Shown: positions 21,866 through 29,265 of the stretch, piece by piece
How positions within the stretch are numbered: position 1 is the first letter of the stretch
Layout: each line of letters opens with the position of its first letter
Source of the DNA: an uncultured Pelagibacteraceae bacterium
GTDB taxonomy: Bacteria; Pseudomonadota; Alphaproteobacteria; Pelagibacterales; Pelagibacteraceae
Assembly: GCA_902523125.1 (NCBI GenBank)
Contig: CABYYA010000006.1
Span: 1-38,441, forward strand
Length of the DNA: 38,441 nt
Direction: 5' to 3'
Notes under the pieces: generated by a model
Seen by the model: only the letters and a program-made list of their open reading frames with translations
What the model was told of the DNA's origin: nothing
Database searches by the model: none
Translations under genes and position numbers: made by a program

Positions 21866-22139
21866 ATGTTTAAAATCAAAAAAACTAAATTTAAAGATCT
21901 GATTATTATTTCAGGAAAAATCACTATAAAAAAAGATGTTTTTTGAGAAGAATACTTTCAGAAAAATAATAAAAAAAAATTTAAGTTTTAAATAGTTTGT
22001 TCATCAAAAAATGAGGGGGTGTTTAAAGGTTTGTATTTTTAAACAAAAAAATCTTTAAGAAAAGTAAGTTTCAGTGATAAAAAAATAAATACTAGATATT
22101 GCAGTTAATATAAGAAAAAAAGCTAAAAACTTTTGACGA
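21866..22139 (+). pseudogene. Decayed dTDP-4-dehydrorhamnose 3,5-epimerase (RmlC/RfbC-like) fragment
   Basis: From the ATG at 21866, which keeps an AGGA ribosome site, translation reads 'MFKIKKTKFKDLIIISGKI', like RmlC N-termini, then hits TGA at 21944. The same frame resumes as 'EEYFQKNNKKKF', hits TAA at 21989, continues 'IVCSSKNEGVFKGLYF', which matches the RmlC 'SKxxGxLRGLHFQ' core, then TAA at 22040. After a +1 shift in an A-run near 22079-22091 it reads 'LDIAVNIRKKAKNF' (22092-22133), matching the RmlC 'DVAVDIRKxSxTF' strand. About the first 90 of some 180 residues remain. It stops where the convergent oxidoreductase gene ends. This also accounts for most of the 326-bp gap after mrp; the rest (21815-21865) holds a TATAAT (21820s) and nothing else I can name. 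Confidence 0.8.
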
Positions 22140-22140
22140 A

Positions 22141-23067
22141 TCATCTAAATAACTTTAATCTTAAACTTTCATCTTTTAACATCCGATTGTAATAAAAAGA
22201 AAATTTTTTTTCCCTTAAATTTTTGATAACTTCTAAAAAAAAATTTTCAAAACAGTTATCTTTTTTAATCTTAATTATTTTTGATTTATCTTTTTTATTA
22301 AAAAAAATTGTTAGTCTGAGATCGTCGGGGGGTGAAAAAACTCTATTTAATTCTATAAATCCATTATTAGTATAGACAATTAAATTATTTTTATATTCAT
22401 TTCCAAATCTAAAAGTGCCAATAAAAATTTTTGTTCTATATTTTATAAAAATATCAAAAGAAATTACTAGTCCTTTTAAGTTTTTTTTAATTATGATGTC
22501 TTTTTGGTTTAAATCTTCTTTAAAAAATATTCTATTTATTGCGGCAGCGTATGGGCCCATATCCATTAACGCACCACCCTGTAATTTTTTTGATAACAAT
22601 ATCGTTTTTTGTCCTGGCATAGGGATGGTGAAGTTTGTAAATATATGTTTAACATTTTTTAAGTTACCTACAGATTTTTTCAAAAATTTGAATTGCTTAT
22701 GATAACTAAAAAAAGTCGCCTCAGTTAATAATAATTTTCTTTTTCTAGCTATTAATATCAACTGATTTAATTCCCCAATTCTTGTTGTTATTGGTTTATC
22801 GACAATTAAGTGAAAACCAGACTCTAATACTTTTTTTGACCAATAAAAATGCAATGAATTTGGTAAAGATAAAAATACTATATTTGCATCTGATTGATTT
22901 AATGCCTTATTGTAATCATTAAAATGTTTATAGGCACCTTTAATCTTTTCTTTGGAAGATTTTGAAGCAACACAAAAAGGTATCTTATTTCTAATAAAGG
23001 TTTTTATATATCTTTTTCTAGCAATATTAGAGTAACCTATCAGCAATATTTTATATCTATTTCTCAA
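22141..23067 (-). CDS. Gfo/Idh/MocA oxidoreductase, probable NDP-hexose 3-ketoreductase (TylC1-like)
   Basis: 308 residues. The N-terminal Rossmann domain begins 'KILLIGYSNIARKRYI' (a degenerate GxGxxA), followed by 'VFLSLPNSLHFYW', 'VDKPITT' (EKP-like catalytic Lys) and 'LQGGALMDMGPYAAAINR', which are family hallmarks. In deoxysugar clusters, members of this family (TylC1, OleW, UrdT) reduce C-3 after a 2,3-dehydratase acts, and just such a dehydratase is encoded immediately upstream. It starts with TTG at 23067, overlapping the upstream TGA (TTGA); no ATG fits. The role is inferred mainly from the pairing. Confidence 0.8.
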   Translation of the reverse strand: MRNRYKILLIGYSNIARKRYIKTFIRNKIPFCVASKSSKEKIKGAYKHFNDYNKALNQSDANIVFLSLPNSLHFYWSKKVLESGFHLIVDKPITTRIGELNQLILIARKRKLLLTEATFFSYHKQFKFLKKSVGNLKNVKHIFTNFTIPMPGQKTILLSKKLQGGALMDMGPYAAAINRIFFKEDLNQKDIIIKKNLKGLVISFDIFIKYRTKIFIGTFRFGNEYKNNLIVYTNNGFIELNRVFSPPDDLRLTIFFNKKDKSKIIKIKKDNCFENFFLEVIKNLREKKFSFYYNRMLKDESLRLKLFR

Positions 23068-24332
23068 ACTATTTTATCTATGTTGGCACAACCAAAAAGA
23101 AGCCTTGCCTCTATATCAACCTTTTTTCTTTTTATCATTTCGATCATCTGATTTTGCGATATCCAAAAATAGTTTGATGGAATTTTAACTTTTTTTTTAT
23201 TTGATAATTTTAATGCTTTATATTTTATATCACAATTAAAAAATCTCCCCCCTTCATCAGAAAGAATATTGTCATAAATTTTTTTATATTTATTTTTTTT
23301 ATTTAGAAAAATATCTTTAATCATCTTTTTCTCAAAGCTGTTTAGATTATTATTTGTTTTGAAATTATCTAAATCTGAAGTATTGACTGTACAGGACAAT
23401 GTACTTTTCTTTAATCCGGGTTTCTTATTATATTTGCACAAATAATGCTCAGTTTTATTAAACTCTTTAATCAGATATCCAGCAAATGCTATCCTCTTTC
23501 CCTTTATAATTGGCTGATCCCACTTTGTAATTTCTCTTTTATTACAGAGGGTGTTAATTCCAATTACTGAAAAATGTTTATTATTTTTATGAGTTATGTT
23601 TTCAGGTGTCACCTTCCAATTTATCAAATTTGCCAAAGGTTTAACTTTTATTTTTAATTTAAAGATTTTATCATTTTGTCTAATCCAATTGTTAATTTCA
23701 TGCATTTTTTTAAGAGGTAAATCAGTTGTATTTTTTCTGATAAATGAAGAAAATACTGAAACAGTATCCATGTTTAATACACTTTTTCTTTTTATAAGGT
23801 ATTTTAGATCTTCCTTACTAAGCCAAAAAAAGTTTTTTAGAACTTTTATTTTTTTTTCAATTACTACTATCGAATTTTTATTAAATTTGAATAAATATCT
23901 ATATCCTTGTTCAGATTGACTTATAAATTTTACCTTATTGTCTTTAAAAAAATCTAAATAAGGAGTTTTTTTTCCCTTATGAATTCTTTGATAATTACTT
24001 TTAGTAGCTTGAACTGTTGGAGATAATTGCAATTTATTTTTATTTCCTGGTTCAACTTTTGCTTGCAGCAAATATTTTTTTGTTTTTTTGTTTTTAAGTA
24101 TTCCTAATATGCCTTGTTCATTTTGCACAATAATTGGTTGATCCCAATTTTTACCACCAAAATTTGATTTTACCTCGATACCTATTATTTTGAAGAATCT
24201 TAGACTACTATGAAATATCAATTTTTTTCCATAATTCCAGTTTTCTAGATCGTTGAGTCTTTTAATCTTAACCCTAATTCTATTTAATTTTTTTTGTGAA
24301 TTAAACCATTTTTGGAAATTTTTATTTAGCAT
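23064..24332 (-). CDS. NDP-hexose 2,3-dehydratase (TylX3/EvaA-like)
   Basis: 422 residues with an internal duplication typical of this family. The first half has 'NWDQPIIVQNEQGILGIL' and 'YLLQAKVEPGNKNKLQLSPTVQATKSNY'; the second half (from about residue 215) has 'KWDQPIIKGKRIAFAGYL' and 'YLCKYNKKPGLKKSTLSCTVNTS'. Family enzymes remove the C-2 hydroxyl of dTDP-4-keto-6-deoxyglucose, the entry to 2,6-dideoxysugars. They are best known from antibiotic producers. Here the enzyme sits between a C-methyltransferase (3 bp upstream) and a 3-ketoreductase (4-bp overlap), which supports the pathway. Lys makes up a large share of residues, as in its neighbours. Confidence 0.85.
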   Translation of the reverse strand: MLNKNFQKWFNSQKKLNRIRVKIKRLNDLENWNYGKKLIFHSSLRFFKIIGIEVKSNFGGKNWDQPIIVQNEQGILGILKNKKTKKYLLQAKVEPGNKNKLQLSPTVQATKSNYQRIHKGKKTPYLDFFKDNKVKFISQSEQGYRYLFKFNKNSIVVIEKKIKVLKNFFWLSKEDLKYLIKRKSVLNMDTVSVFSSFIRKNTTDLPLKKMHEINNWIRQNDKIFKLKIKVKPLANLINWKVTPENITHKNNKHFSVIGINTLCNKREITKWDQPIIKGKRIAFAGYLIKEFNKTEHYLCKYNKKPGLKKSTLSCTVNTSDLDNFKTNNNLNSFEKKMIKDIFLNKKNKYKKIYDNILSDEGGRFFNCDIKYKALKLSNKKKVKIPSNYFWISQNQMIEMIKRKKVDIEARLLFGCANIDKIV

Positions 24333-24335
24333 TTG

Positions 24336-25523
24336 TTATTTTATTATTTTTACCCGCGGAACATGCGTTATAAACCTTCCGCCTCTTTTTAAATAATCTT
24401 TTTCTTTGTTCATTATTTCTTTTTTAAAATTCCATGCGCCAAGATAAGCGTAGTCAACACTTTCGTTAAAACCTTTTTCTGGGGATAATATTGGAATATG
24501 CATACCAGGTGTAAATTTTCCTTGTTTGTTTTTAGTTGTATCTGTCACGTAATGGAAAAACTTATTGTCTATCTTGCAATAATTGAAAACTGTTGTTGAT
24601 TTATAAGTTGCTCCATAACTTATTATTTTTTTATTTTTTTTTTTTAATTTAGTTAGCAAAGCAACTAATTTTTGTTTTGATTTTTCTACTTTTTTAGCAA
24701 ATTTTTTAAATGTTGCGAAATTATCTAAACCCTGTTTTTTTTCTTCGTTAATAATCTTTTTAAGTCGAGATGTTATTTTGAATGAATTTTTTTTTTTAGT
24801 TATAAAATATCTTAATGATCCTCCATGATTACTAATTTTTTCTACATCAAATAACTTTAATTGATAATTTTTAACTATGTTGCTTATTGATAATGCTGAA
24901 AAAACATAAACGTGTTCATCATAAAATTGATCATAAGAGTTTATTTTTATAACAGAACTCAGTGAAGGGTCCTCTATCACCAAAACACCTCTATCAGAAA
25001 GAATGTTATTTATGGCTTCAAAAGTTTCTTTAAGATTTGGAATATGAGATATTGTATTTGATGAAAAGATTAAGTCTACTTTAGAATATTTCTTTGATAT
25101 TTTGTTTGAGAGCTTTTTATTCCAAAAATTTGGATATGTCTTAAACTTTTTTTTTGTTAGATTGGCAAGATTCTTGCATGGCTCTACAGCTATAACTTTT
25201 TTTTTTGGAAAATTTTTTAAAAAAACTCCATCATTACTTCCTATTTCCATTACTTTTCTTGGTTTAAATCTTTTTTGAAGTTTTTTAGCAGCTAACTTAA
25301 AAGCTTTTAGCATGGTTTGCGACTCTGACGCTCTGTGAGCATATTTATCAGTATATTGAATTTTTGGATTAACAGGATTTTTAACTGAAACTAGAAAGTT
25401 ATTTGTATCAAAACTTATAATTAATTTGTAAAAATACTCATTTTTGAGTGATTTCTTAGATATAGAGCTTAAAAAGGAATTGGCAATGGGTTGTTTACCC
25501 AAATTAAGAAAGTTTTTTTTCAT
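24336..25523 (-). CDS. NDP-sugar C-methyltransferase (TylC3/EvaC-like), zinc site missing
   Basis: 395 residues with the three-part layout of the sugar C-methyltransferases. The short N-terminal part reads 'LNLGKQPIANSFL', then 'YAHRASESQTM', the SAM-binding 'VMEIGSNDGVFLKNF' (about 91-105), 'SSNTISHIPNL' and 'YDEHVYVFS', which aligns with the catalytic Glu-His of TylC3. The C-terminal domain has 'ISYGATYKSTTVFNYC' and 'GRFITHVP'. Family members normally begin with a CxxC...CxxC zinc domain; all four cysteines are absent, because the protein starts after the first pair and has none at the second. It likely adds a methyl at C-3 of a 4-keto-2,6-dideoxy sugar. Confidence 0.82.
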   Translation of the reverse strand: MKKNFLNLGKQPIANSFLSSISKKSLKNEYFYKLIISFDTNNFLVSVKNPVNPKIQYTDKYAHRASESQTMLKAFKLAAKKLQKRFKPRKVMEIGSNDGVFLKNFPKKKVIAVEPCKNLANLTKKKFKTYPNFWNKKLSNKISKKYSKVDLIFSSNTISHIPNLKETFEAINNILSDRGVLVIEDPSLSSVIKINSYDQFYDEHVYVFSALSISNIVKNYQLKLFDVEKISNHGGSLRYFITKKKNSFKITSRLKKIINEEKKQGLDNFATFKKFAKKVEKSKQKLVALLTKLKKKNKKIISYGATYKSTTVFNYCKIDNKFFHYVTDTTKNKQGKFTPGMHIPILSPEKGFNESVDYAYLGAWNFKKEIMNKEKDYLKRGGRFITHVPRVKIIK

Positions 25524-25586
25524 AATTTATATTTATCCTTATAATGTATTTATATAATGTGGATAAATTATTAATTAATAATCAAA

Positions 25587-26291
25587 TTGAAATCTATTAA
25601 AAAAAAAATTGTAATCACAGGTGGTGAGGGAAGATTTGCCAAAACACTAAAAAAAAACAACGAAATTTTGGATATTTCTTATCCAAATAAAAAAACACTT
25701 AATATCTTAAGTATTAAGTCAATCGAGAATTATTTTAAAAAAATTAAACCAAAATATGTTCTTCATGCTGCTGCTTTATCTAGACCTATGAATATACATG
25801 ATAAAAAAATTTCAAAAAGTATTGATATAAATATAATTGGAACTGCAAATATTGTAAAAGTTTGTGAAAAATTCAAAATCAAACTAATCTATTTTTCGAC
25901 AAATTATGTTTATCCAGGAAAAAAAGGGAACTATAAAGAACTAGATCCATTATTGCCAATCAATAACTATGCGTGGTCAAAACTTGGGGGAGAATGTTCA
26001 GTAAAGTTATATAAAAATTCATTAATAATAAGATTATGTATGTGTGAGAAGCCTTTTATACATAAATATGCATTTTCGGATATTAAATCAAATTTTATGT
26101 TTCATGATGATTTTGTAAATATTATTCCTAAAATTTTAAATAAAAAAGGCACAATAAATATTGGTGGAAAAATTCAATCTATTTATAAATTCGCAAAAAA
26201 AAATAATCCTCAAGTAAAGAAAAAGTCAGGGAAAAAAATATTTCCACCAAATCCATCTATGAATATCTCAAAATTAAAAAAAATTATTTAG
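25587..26291 (+). CDS. RmlD-like sugar-nucleotide reductase, probable 4-ketoreductase
   Basis: 234 residues of the short-chain epimerase/dehydratase superfamily. It shows 'KIVITGGEGRFAK' (nucleotide binding), 'VLHAAALSRP', 'IYFSTNYVYPG', 'YAWSKLGGE' (catalytic YxxxK) and a C-terminus 'PPNPSMNISKLKKI' typical of RmlD. It probably reduces the C-4 keto group, the last step of a dTDP-deoxysugar. It is shorter than usual RmlD (about 290). The start must be TTG at 25587, as no ATG precedes the Rossmann motif. It is divergent from the methyltransferase gene, and its end overlaps the convergent glycosyltransferase gene by 8 bp. Confidence 0.82.
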   Translation: MKSIKKKIVITGGEGRFAKTLKKNNEILDISYPNKKTLNILSIKSIENYFKKIKPKYVLHAAALSRPMNIHDKKISKSIDINIIGTANIVKVCEKFKIKLIYFSTNYVYPGKKGNYKELDPLLPINNYAWSKLGGECSVKLYKNSLIIRLCMCEKPFIHKYAFSDIKSNFMFHDDFVNIIPKILNKKGTINIGGKIQSIYKFAKKNNPQVKKKSGKKIFPPNPSMNISKLKKII

Positions 26292-27033
26292 GTTTATAGA
26301 TTTTTTTTTTAAAAATATTCAATCTTGCCAGAAAATAAAATACTATCTCAATAAAATTTGACATTAAATAAATAAAACCATTATAATAGTTACAAGAGTT
26401 AACGTTTTTTCCATAATCTGCTGAAATACTAATCTCACCATATTTTAAATTAAAAAATTTTGTCATTAAAATTATCTGAAAAGAAAATAAATAGTTATTA
26501 GAACAGTTCTCAAATGGAACTTTATTATAAAAATTTCTGCCAAAAATTTTAAAACCTGTATGAAACTCGGTCAATTCGATAGACAAAATTTTTCTGGTAA
26601 AGTTACTCATCACTATATTTGAAAAATATCTTAAAAAAGGCATCCCTTCCTCTTTATGTGGGTTTTTATTAATAAATCTAGACCCAGTAATTAGTGCATA
26701 GTCTTGATCGATAAAATTTTTAGCTTTAGTAATCAAATTTGGATTATATTGATTATCAGCATGAATTTCCAAAACGTAATCTGCACCATCTAAAAATGCC
26801 TTTTCAACAGCTTTTTTTAAATTACCCCCGTGTCCCAAATTAGTTTTGTTTTTTATTACAAACCAATCAAATCTTTTTGCAATTTCATGAGAATTATCAG
26901 TTGAATTATCATCAAAAAAATAGATTTTATCGAAATTTTCTTTATCAATCCTTTCATAAAGATCTTTGATCACAAGTTCGCTATTATAACAAATTACAAC
27001 ACCATAAATTTTTTTTTTGGAAATCTTATTCAT
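26284..27033 (-). CDS. GT2-family glycosyltransferase (dolichyl-phosphate mannosyltransferase-like)
   Basis: 249 residues. GT-A fold motifs are 'VVICYNSELVIKDLYERI', 'FFDDNSTDNSHEIA' (UDP/GDP-binding Asp), 'NLGHGGNLKKAV', 'LEIHADNQYNPNLI' (DxD-equivalent 'HAD') and 'FHTGFKIFGR'. This subfamily often transfers a sugar to polyprenyl phosphate or to a nascent surface glycan at the inner face of the membrane. A hydrophobic C-terminal stretch (about 222-240) may dock it to the membrane. It is next to a polytopic membrane protein gene (stop and start share the boundary), a pairing often seen in lipid-linked sugar transfer. Confidence 0.85.
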   Translation of the reverse strand: MNKISKKKIYGVVICYNSELVIKDLYERIDKENFDKIYFFDDNSTDNSHEIAKRFDWFVIKNKTNLGHGGNLKKAVEKAFLDGADYVLEIHADNQYNPNLITKAKNFIDQDYALITGSRFINKNPHKEEGMPFLRYFSNIVMSNFTRKILSIELTEFHTGFKIFGRNFYNKVPFENCSNNYLFSFQIILMTKFFNLKYGEISISADYGKNVNSCNYYNGFIYLMSNFIEIVFYFLARLNIFKKKIYKPK

Positions 27034-28167
27034 TTATATTTTACATTCTAACATATAAGATAACGGTGAAAAATACTTAAACTCAACAATTCCAATTAAT
27101 AAAGACATGAAAATAAGTAAGCCAAACAAATATTTAAAAAAATTATTGTTCTCTAATTGATAAAATCTTATAAATAATGATAAGAGTATTATTCCAGGAA
27201 TTACTGAATATCTCCCGCCAACAAAATTCGGATATAACGATCCAATTAAAACAAAAAATGAGTGTAAAATAAAAGAGGAAATAATTAATATAGTAATCTT
27301 ATCTTTTTTTTCTAAAATTTTATAAAAAAAAGTTATTGATAATATTAAAATCAAAAATACAGCAATTAAAATGGTTTCAAAATGGGTGATACTAAGCTTA
27401 TTAAAAAAAAATTTAGGAATAGAGCTTCCAAAAAATGGTCGGATTAAGATATTATATGAAAAACTCTCAATTTTTCCTATATCGAAAGCAAATCTATTTG
27501 CATTATTTAACAAATTAAAAAATATTAAGACATTTATAATTAAGGGTATTACAGAAAATAAAAAATTTAAGAAATTATCTTTATTTTTTTCAAAGAGGTA
27601 TTTCAAAAAAAAAATTGGAGCAAACACACTTGCGTAGATACTGCTCAAACCGCTTAATATAATTAAAAATCTGTATAATATTTTTTTTGTACCATTTAAA
27701 ACACTCGTGTCTTGCAAAAGTAGTAAAAAAGTAAACAATCCGAAATAAGTTTTTATATGTGGAGCAGTAAGCCAAACCTCAGGCGTCATAGGTGGTGAGA
27801 ATAAAATGAGAAAAATAATTAAGATTTTGTAATTTTTGTTATAGAAAATTAATGATTTCGAAAAGTAAACATAAGAAAAAATAGCTAAATAGATTAATGA
27901 TGAAAAATAAGTATCAATTTTTTGAGAAAAAAAAGGAAAATAGCTTGCTATTTTAGATATAATATTTCTCGCGAATTCAAAATAACCTCCATAATCATAA
28001 ACATACAAAATTGATTTCAAAAAATTATTTTGAAGAGAATAATCATAATATGAATCATATTTAATTTGCCAATATCCTTCATCTAAAAAAAAACAGGGAG
28101 ACCTAAAAAAAATCAGTAATGTCAATAATAAAAAAAAAGATGGAAAAAAAAATTTGTTTTTGGTCAT
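27034..28167 (-). CDS. Polytopic membrane protein, possible GT-C glycosyltransferase
   Basis: 377 residues with about ten membrane helices. A loop after the first helix has 'DEGYWQIKYDSYYDYS', rich in acidic and aromatic residues, as in the first periplasmic loop of GT-C enzymes. A later loop 'PEVWLTAPHIKTYFG' and 'GGRYSVIPGIILL' near the C-terminus also look like substrate-facing loops. I do not recognise a named family. With the GT2 enzyme encoded just downstream, a two-step transfer (cytoplasmic charging of a lipid carrier, then periplasmic transfer) is plausible. An O-antigen polymerase or flippase is an alternative. Confidence 0.6.
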   Translation of the reverse strand: MTKNKFFFPSFFLLLTLLIFFRSPCFFLDEGYWQIKYDSYYDYSLQNNFLKSILYVYDYGGYFEFARNIISKIASYFPFFSQKIDTYFSSLIYLAIFSYVYFSKSLIFYNKNYKILIIFLILFSPPMTPEVWLTAPHIKTYFGLFTFLLLLQDTSVLNGTKKILYRFLIILSGLSSIYASVFAPIFFLKYLFEKNKDNFLNFLFSVIPLIINVLIFFNLLNNANRFAFDIGKIESFSYNILIRPFFGSSIPKFFFNKLSITHFETILIAVFLILILSITFFYKILEKKDKITILIISSFILHSFFVLIGSLYPNFVGGRYSVIPGIILLSLFIRFYQLENNNFFKYLFGLLIFMSLLIGIVEFKYFSPLSYMLECKI

Positions 28168-28180
28168 ATAGTTTATTTAT

Positions 28181-29131
28181 TTATTTGACTAATTTGTCTT
28201 TTAATTCAAAAGCTAACATTAGTTCATTCCACTCTCTTTTAGACAAACCAGAGTTGGAAATATCAATATCTTCACCACGAATAAGTTTTTTAACAACTTC
28301 TTTTCCTTTGGCAGAAATTTCTGTTCCACCTACCCTATAATCCATAAATGCATCATATGTGATTGGTGCCCATCTTTTTAAAGTATCTAACATTATATCT
28401 GCATACACTCTAATTTCATATTGAGCATGACGATCAGCTCTTAACCTCAAAAAATTCATTAAATTTAATAAGTCCGTTTTCCAGTACCATTGAGTGTAAG
28501 TATTTAAAGTTAAATTCATTCTCGCTAGTTCTCTAGCCAAACCTTTTTTATTTTCGTCTATTTTTGAGCCATCGTATCTTTGGTTTAACATTGTTTCATA
28601 ATTCGCATAAGTTCTCTCAGCATCACTCTTTAGAAGTTCTAAAACTTCTAGAGCTTGTTCACCTTCTAAGATTTCTCCCCTTCCTTGTCTATTACTAGTA
28701 GATTGGGTAGCTAGATTTTCAGTTGAGGGTAAATAAAATTCTTTATCTAAAATTGAATATCTCGCAGAGTATTCATTAACATTAGCTGTTCGATGTCTTA
28801 TCCATTGACGTGCAATAAATATTGGTAATTTAATATGATATTTTATTTCACACATTTCAAATGGCGTACTATGCCAGTGGCGCATTAAATATTTTATCAA
28901 ACCAGAGTCTGTAGAAACTTGTTTAGTACCCTTCCCATAAGAAACTCTAGCTGACTGAACTATAGACGTATCGTCACCCATATAATCAATTACTCTTACA
29001 AAACCATGATCTAACGCTGGAATTGCTTCATATAAAATTTTTTCTAACTCTGGAACAGTGACCCTTTTTGTATTTTTACTTTGAGATTGTTGGTTTTTAA
29101 TCTCTGCTTGTTGTTCTTGCGTTAATTTCAT
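28181..29131 (-). CDS. thyX: Flavin-dependent thymidylate synthase ThyX
   Basis: 316 residues from the ATG at 29131. ThyX methylates dUMP to dTMP using methylene-THF, FAD and NADPH. The ThyX motif RHRx7S is intact (Arg122-His-Arg, Ser132: '[11 protein letters not shown]'), with '[12 protein letters not shown]', '[14 protein letters not shown]' and '[18 protein letters not shown]'. An upstream in-frame ATG at 29254 would add 41 residues, but these would be read antisense through the tmRNA acceptor piece and do not resemble ThyX, so the shorter form is chosen. It is divergent from ssrA with about 40 bp between. Confidence 0.95.
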   Translation of the reverse strand: MKLTQEQQAEIKNQQSQSKNTKRVTVPELEKILYEAIPALDHGFVRVIDYMGDDTSIVQSARVSYGKGTKQVSTDSGLIKYLMRHWHSTPFEMCEIKYHIKLPIFIARQWIRHRTANVNEYSARYSILDKEFYLPSTENLATQSTSNRQGRGEILEGEQALEVLELLKSDAERTYANYETMLNQRYDGSKIDENKKGLARELARMNLTLNTYTQWYWKTDLLNLMNFLRLRADRHAQYEIRVYADIMLDTLKRWAPITYDAFMDYRVGGTEISAKGKEVVKKLIRGEDIDISNSGLSKREWNELMLAFELKDKLVK

Positions 29132-29139
29132 GATTGTTA

Positions 29140-29167
29140 TTGAATCTAATACAATTCCTTTTATATT
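29140..29167 (+). promoter_or_regulatory. Promoter of the tmRNA gene
   Basis: TTGAAT (29140-29145), a 16-bp spacer and TATATT (29162-29167) lie just upstream of the acceptor piece, predicting initiation near 29174. A stable RNA is expected to have its own promoter, which raises the odds. Confidence 0.5.
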
Positions 29168-29170
29168 AAT

Positions 29171-29253
29171 AAAGTTGGTTTTCCAACTATGACGATAAAC
29201 GAATTTCGTAATAACCATTGCGGACGTGGGGGCAGTACCCACCACCTCCACCA
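29171..29253 (+). ncRNA. tmRNA acceptor piece (precedes the coding piece)
   Basis: Begins with a perfect hairpin AGTTGG-TTTT-CCAACT (29173-29188), continues with 'ataaacgaatttcg' and 'aataacc', which can pair with 'ttcgtt' and 'ggctatt' in the coding piece (helix P2), and ends in the T-arm and an encoded CCA at 29251-29253. The T-loop is GGCAGTA rather than the tRNA consensus, in line with what I recall for alphaproteobacterial tmRNA. Confidence 0.85.
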
Positions 29254-29265
29254 TTTACAACTTAT

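Noticed and set aside
21866..22139. TGA at 21944 read as Trp or selenocysteine (recoding)
   Set aside because: Two in-frame TAA codons and a frameshift follow, and the C-terminal half is missing. Other genes here use TGA as a stop (e.g. 23064, 34890-34892). Decay explains it better.
29221..29253. A tRNA gene, from the T-arm and CCA end
   Set aside because: No D-arm or anticodon arm lies upstream at tRNA spacing; the acceptor strand pairs with GGGGGTG downstream at 29266, as in permuted tmRNA.
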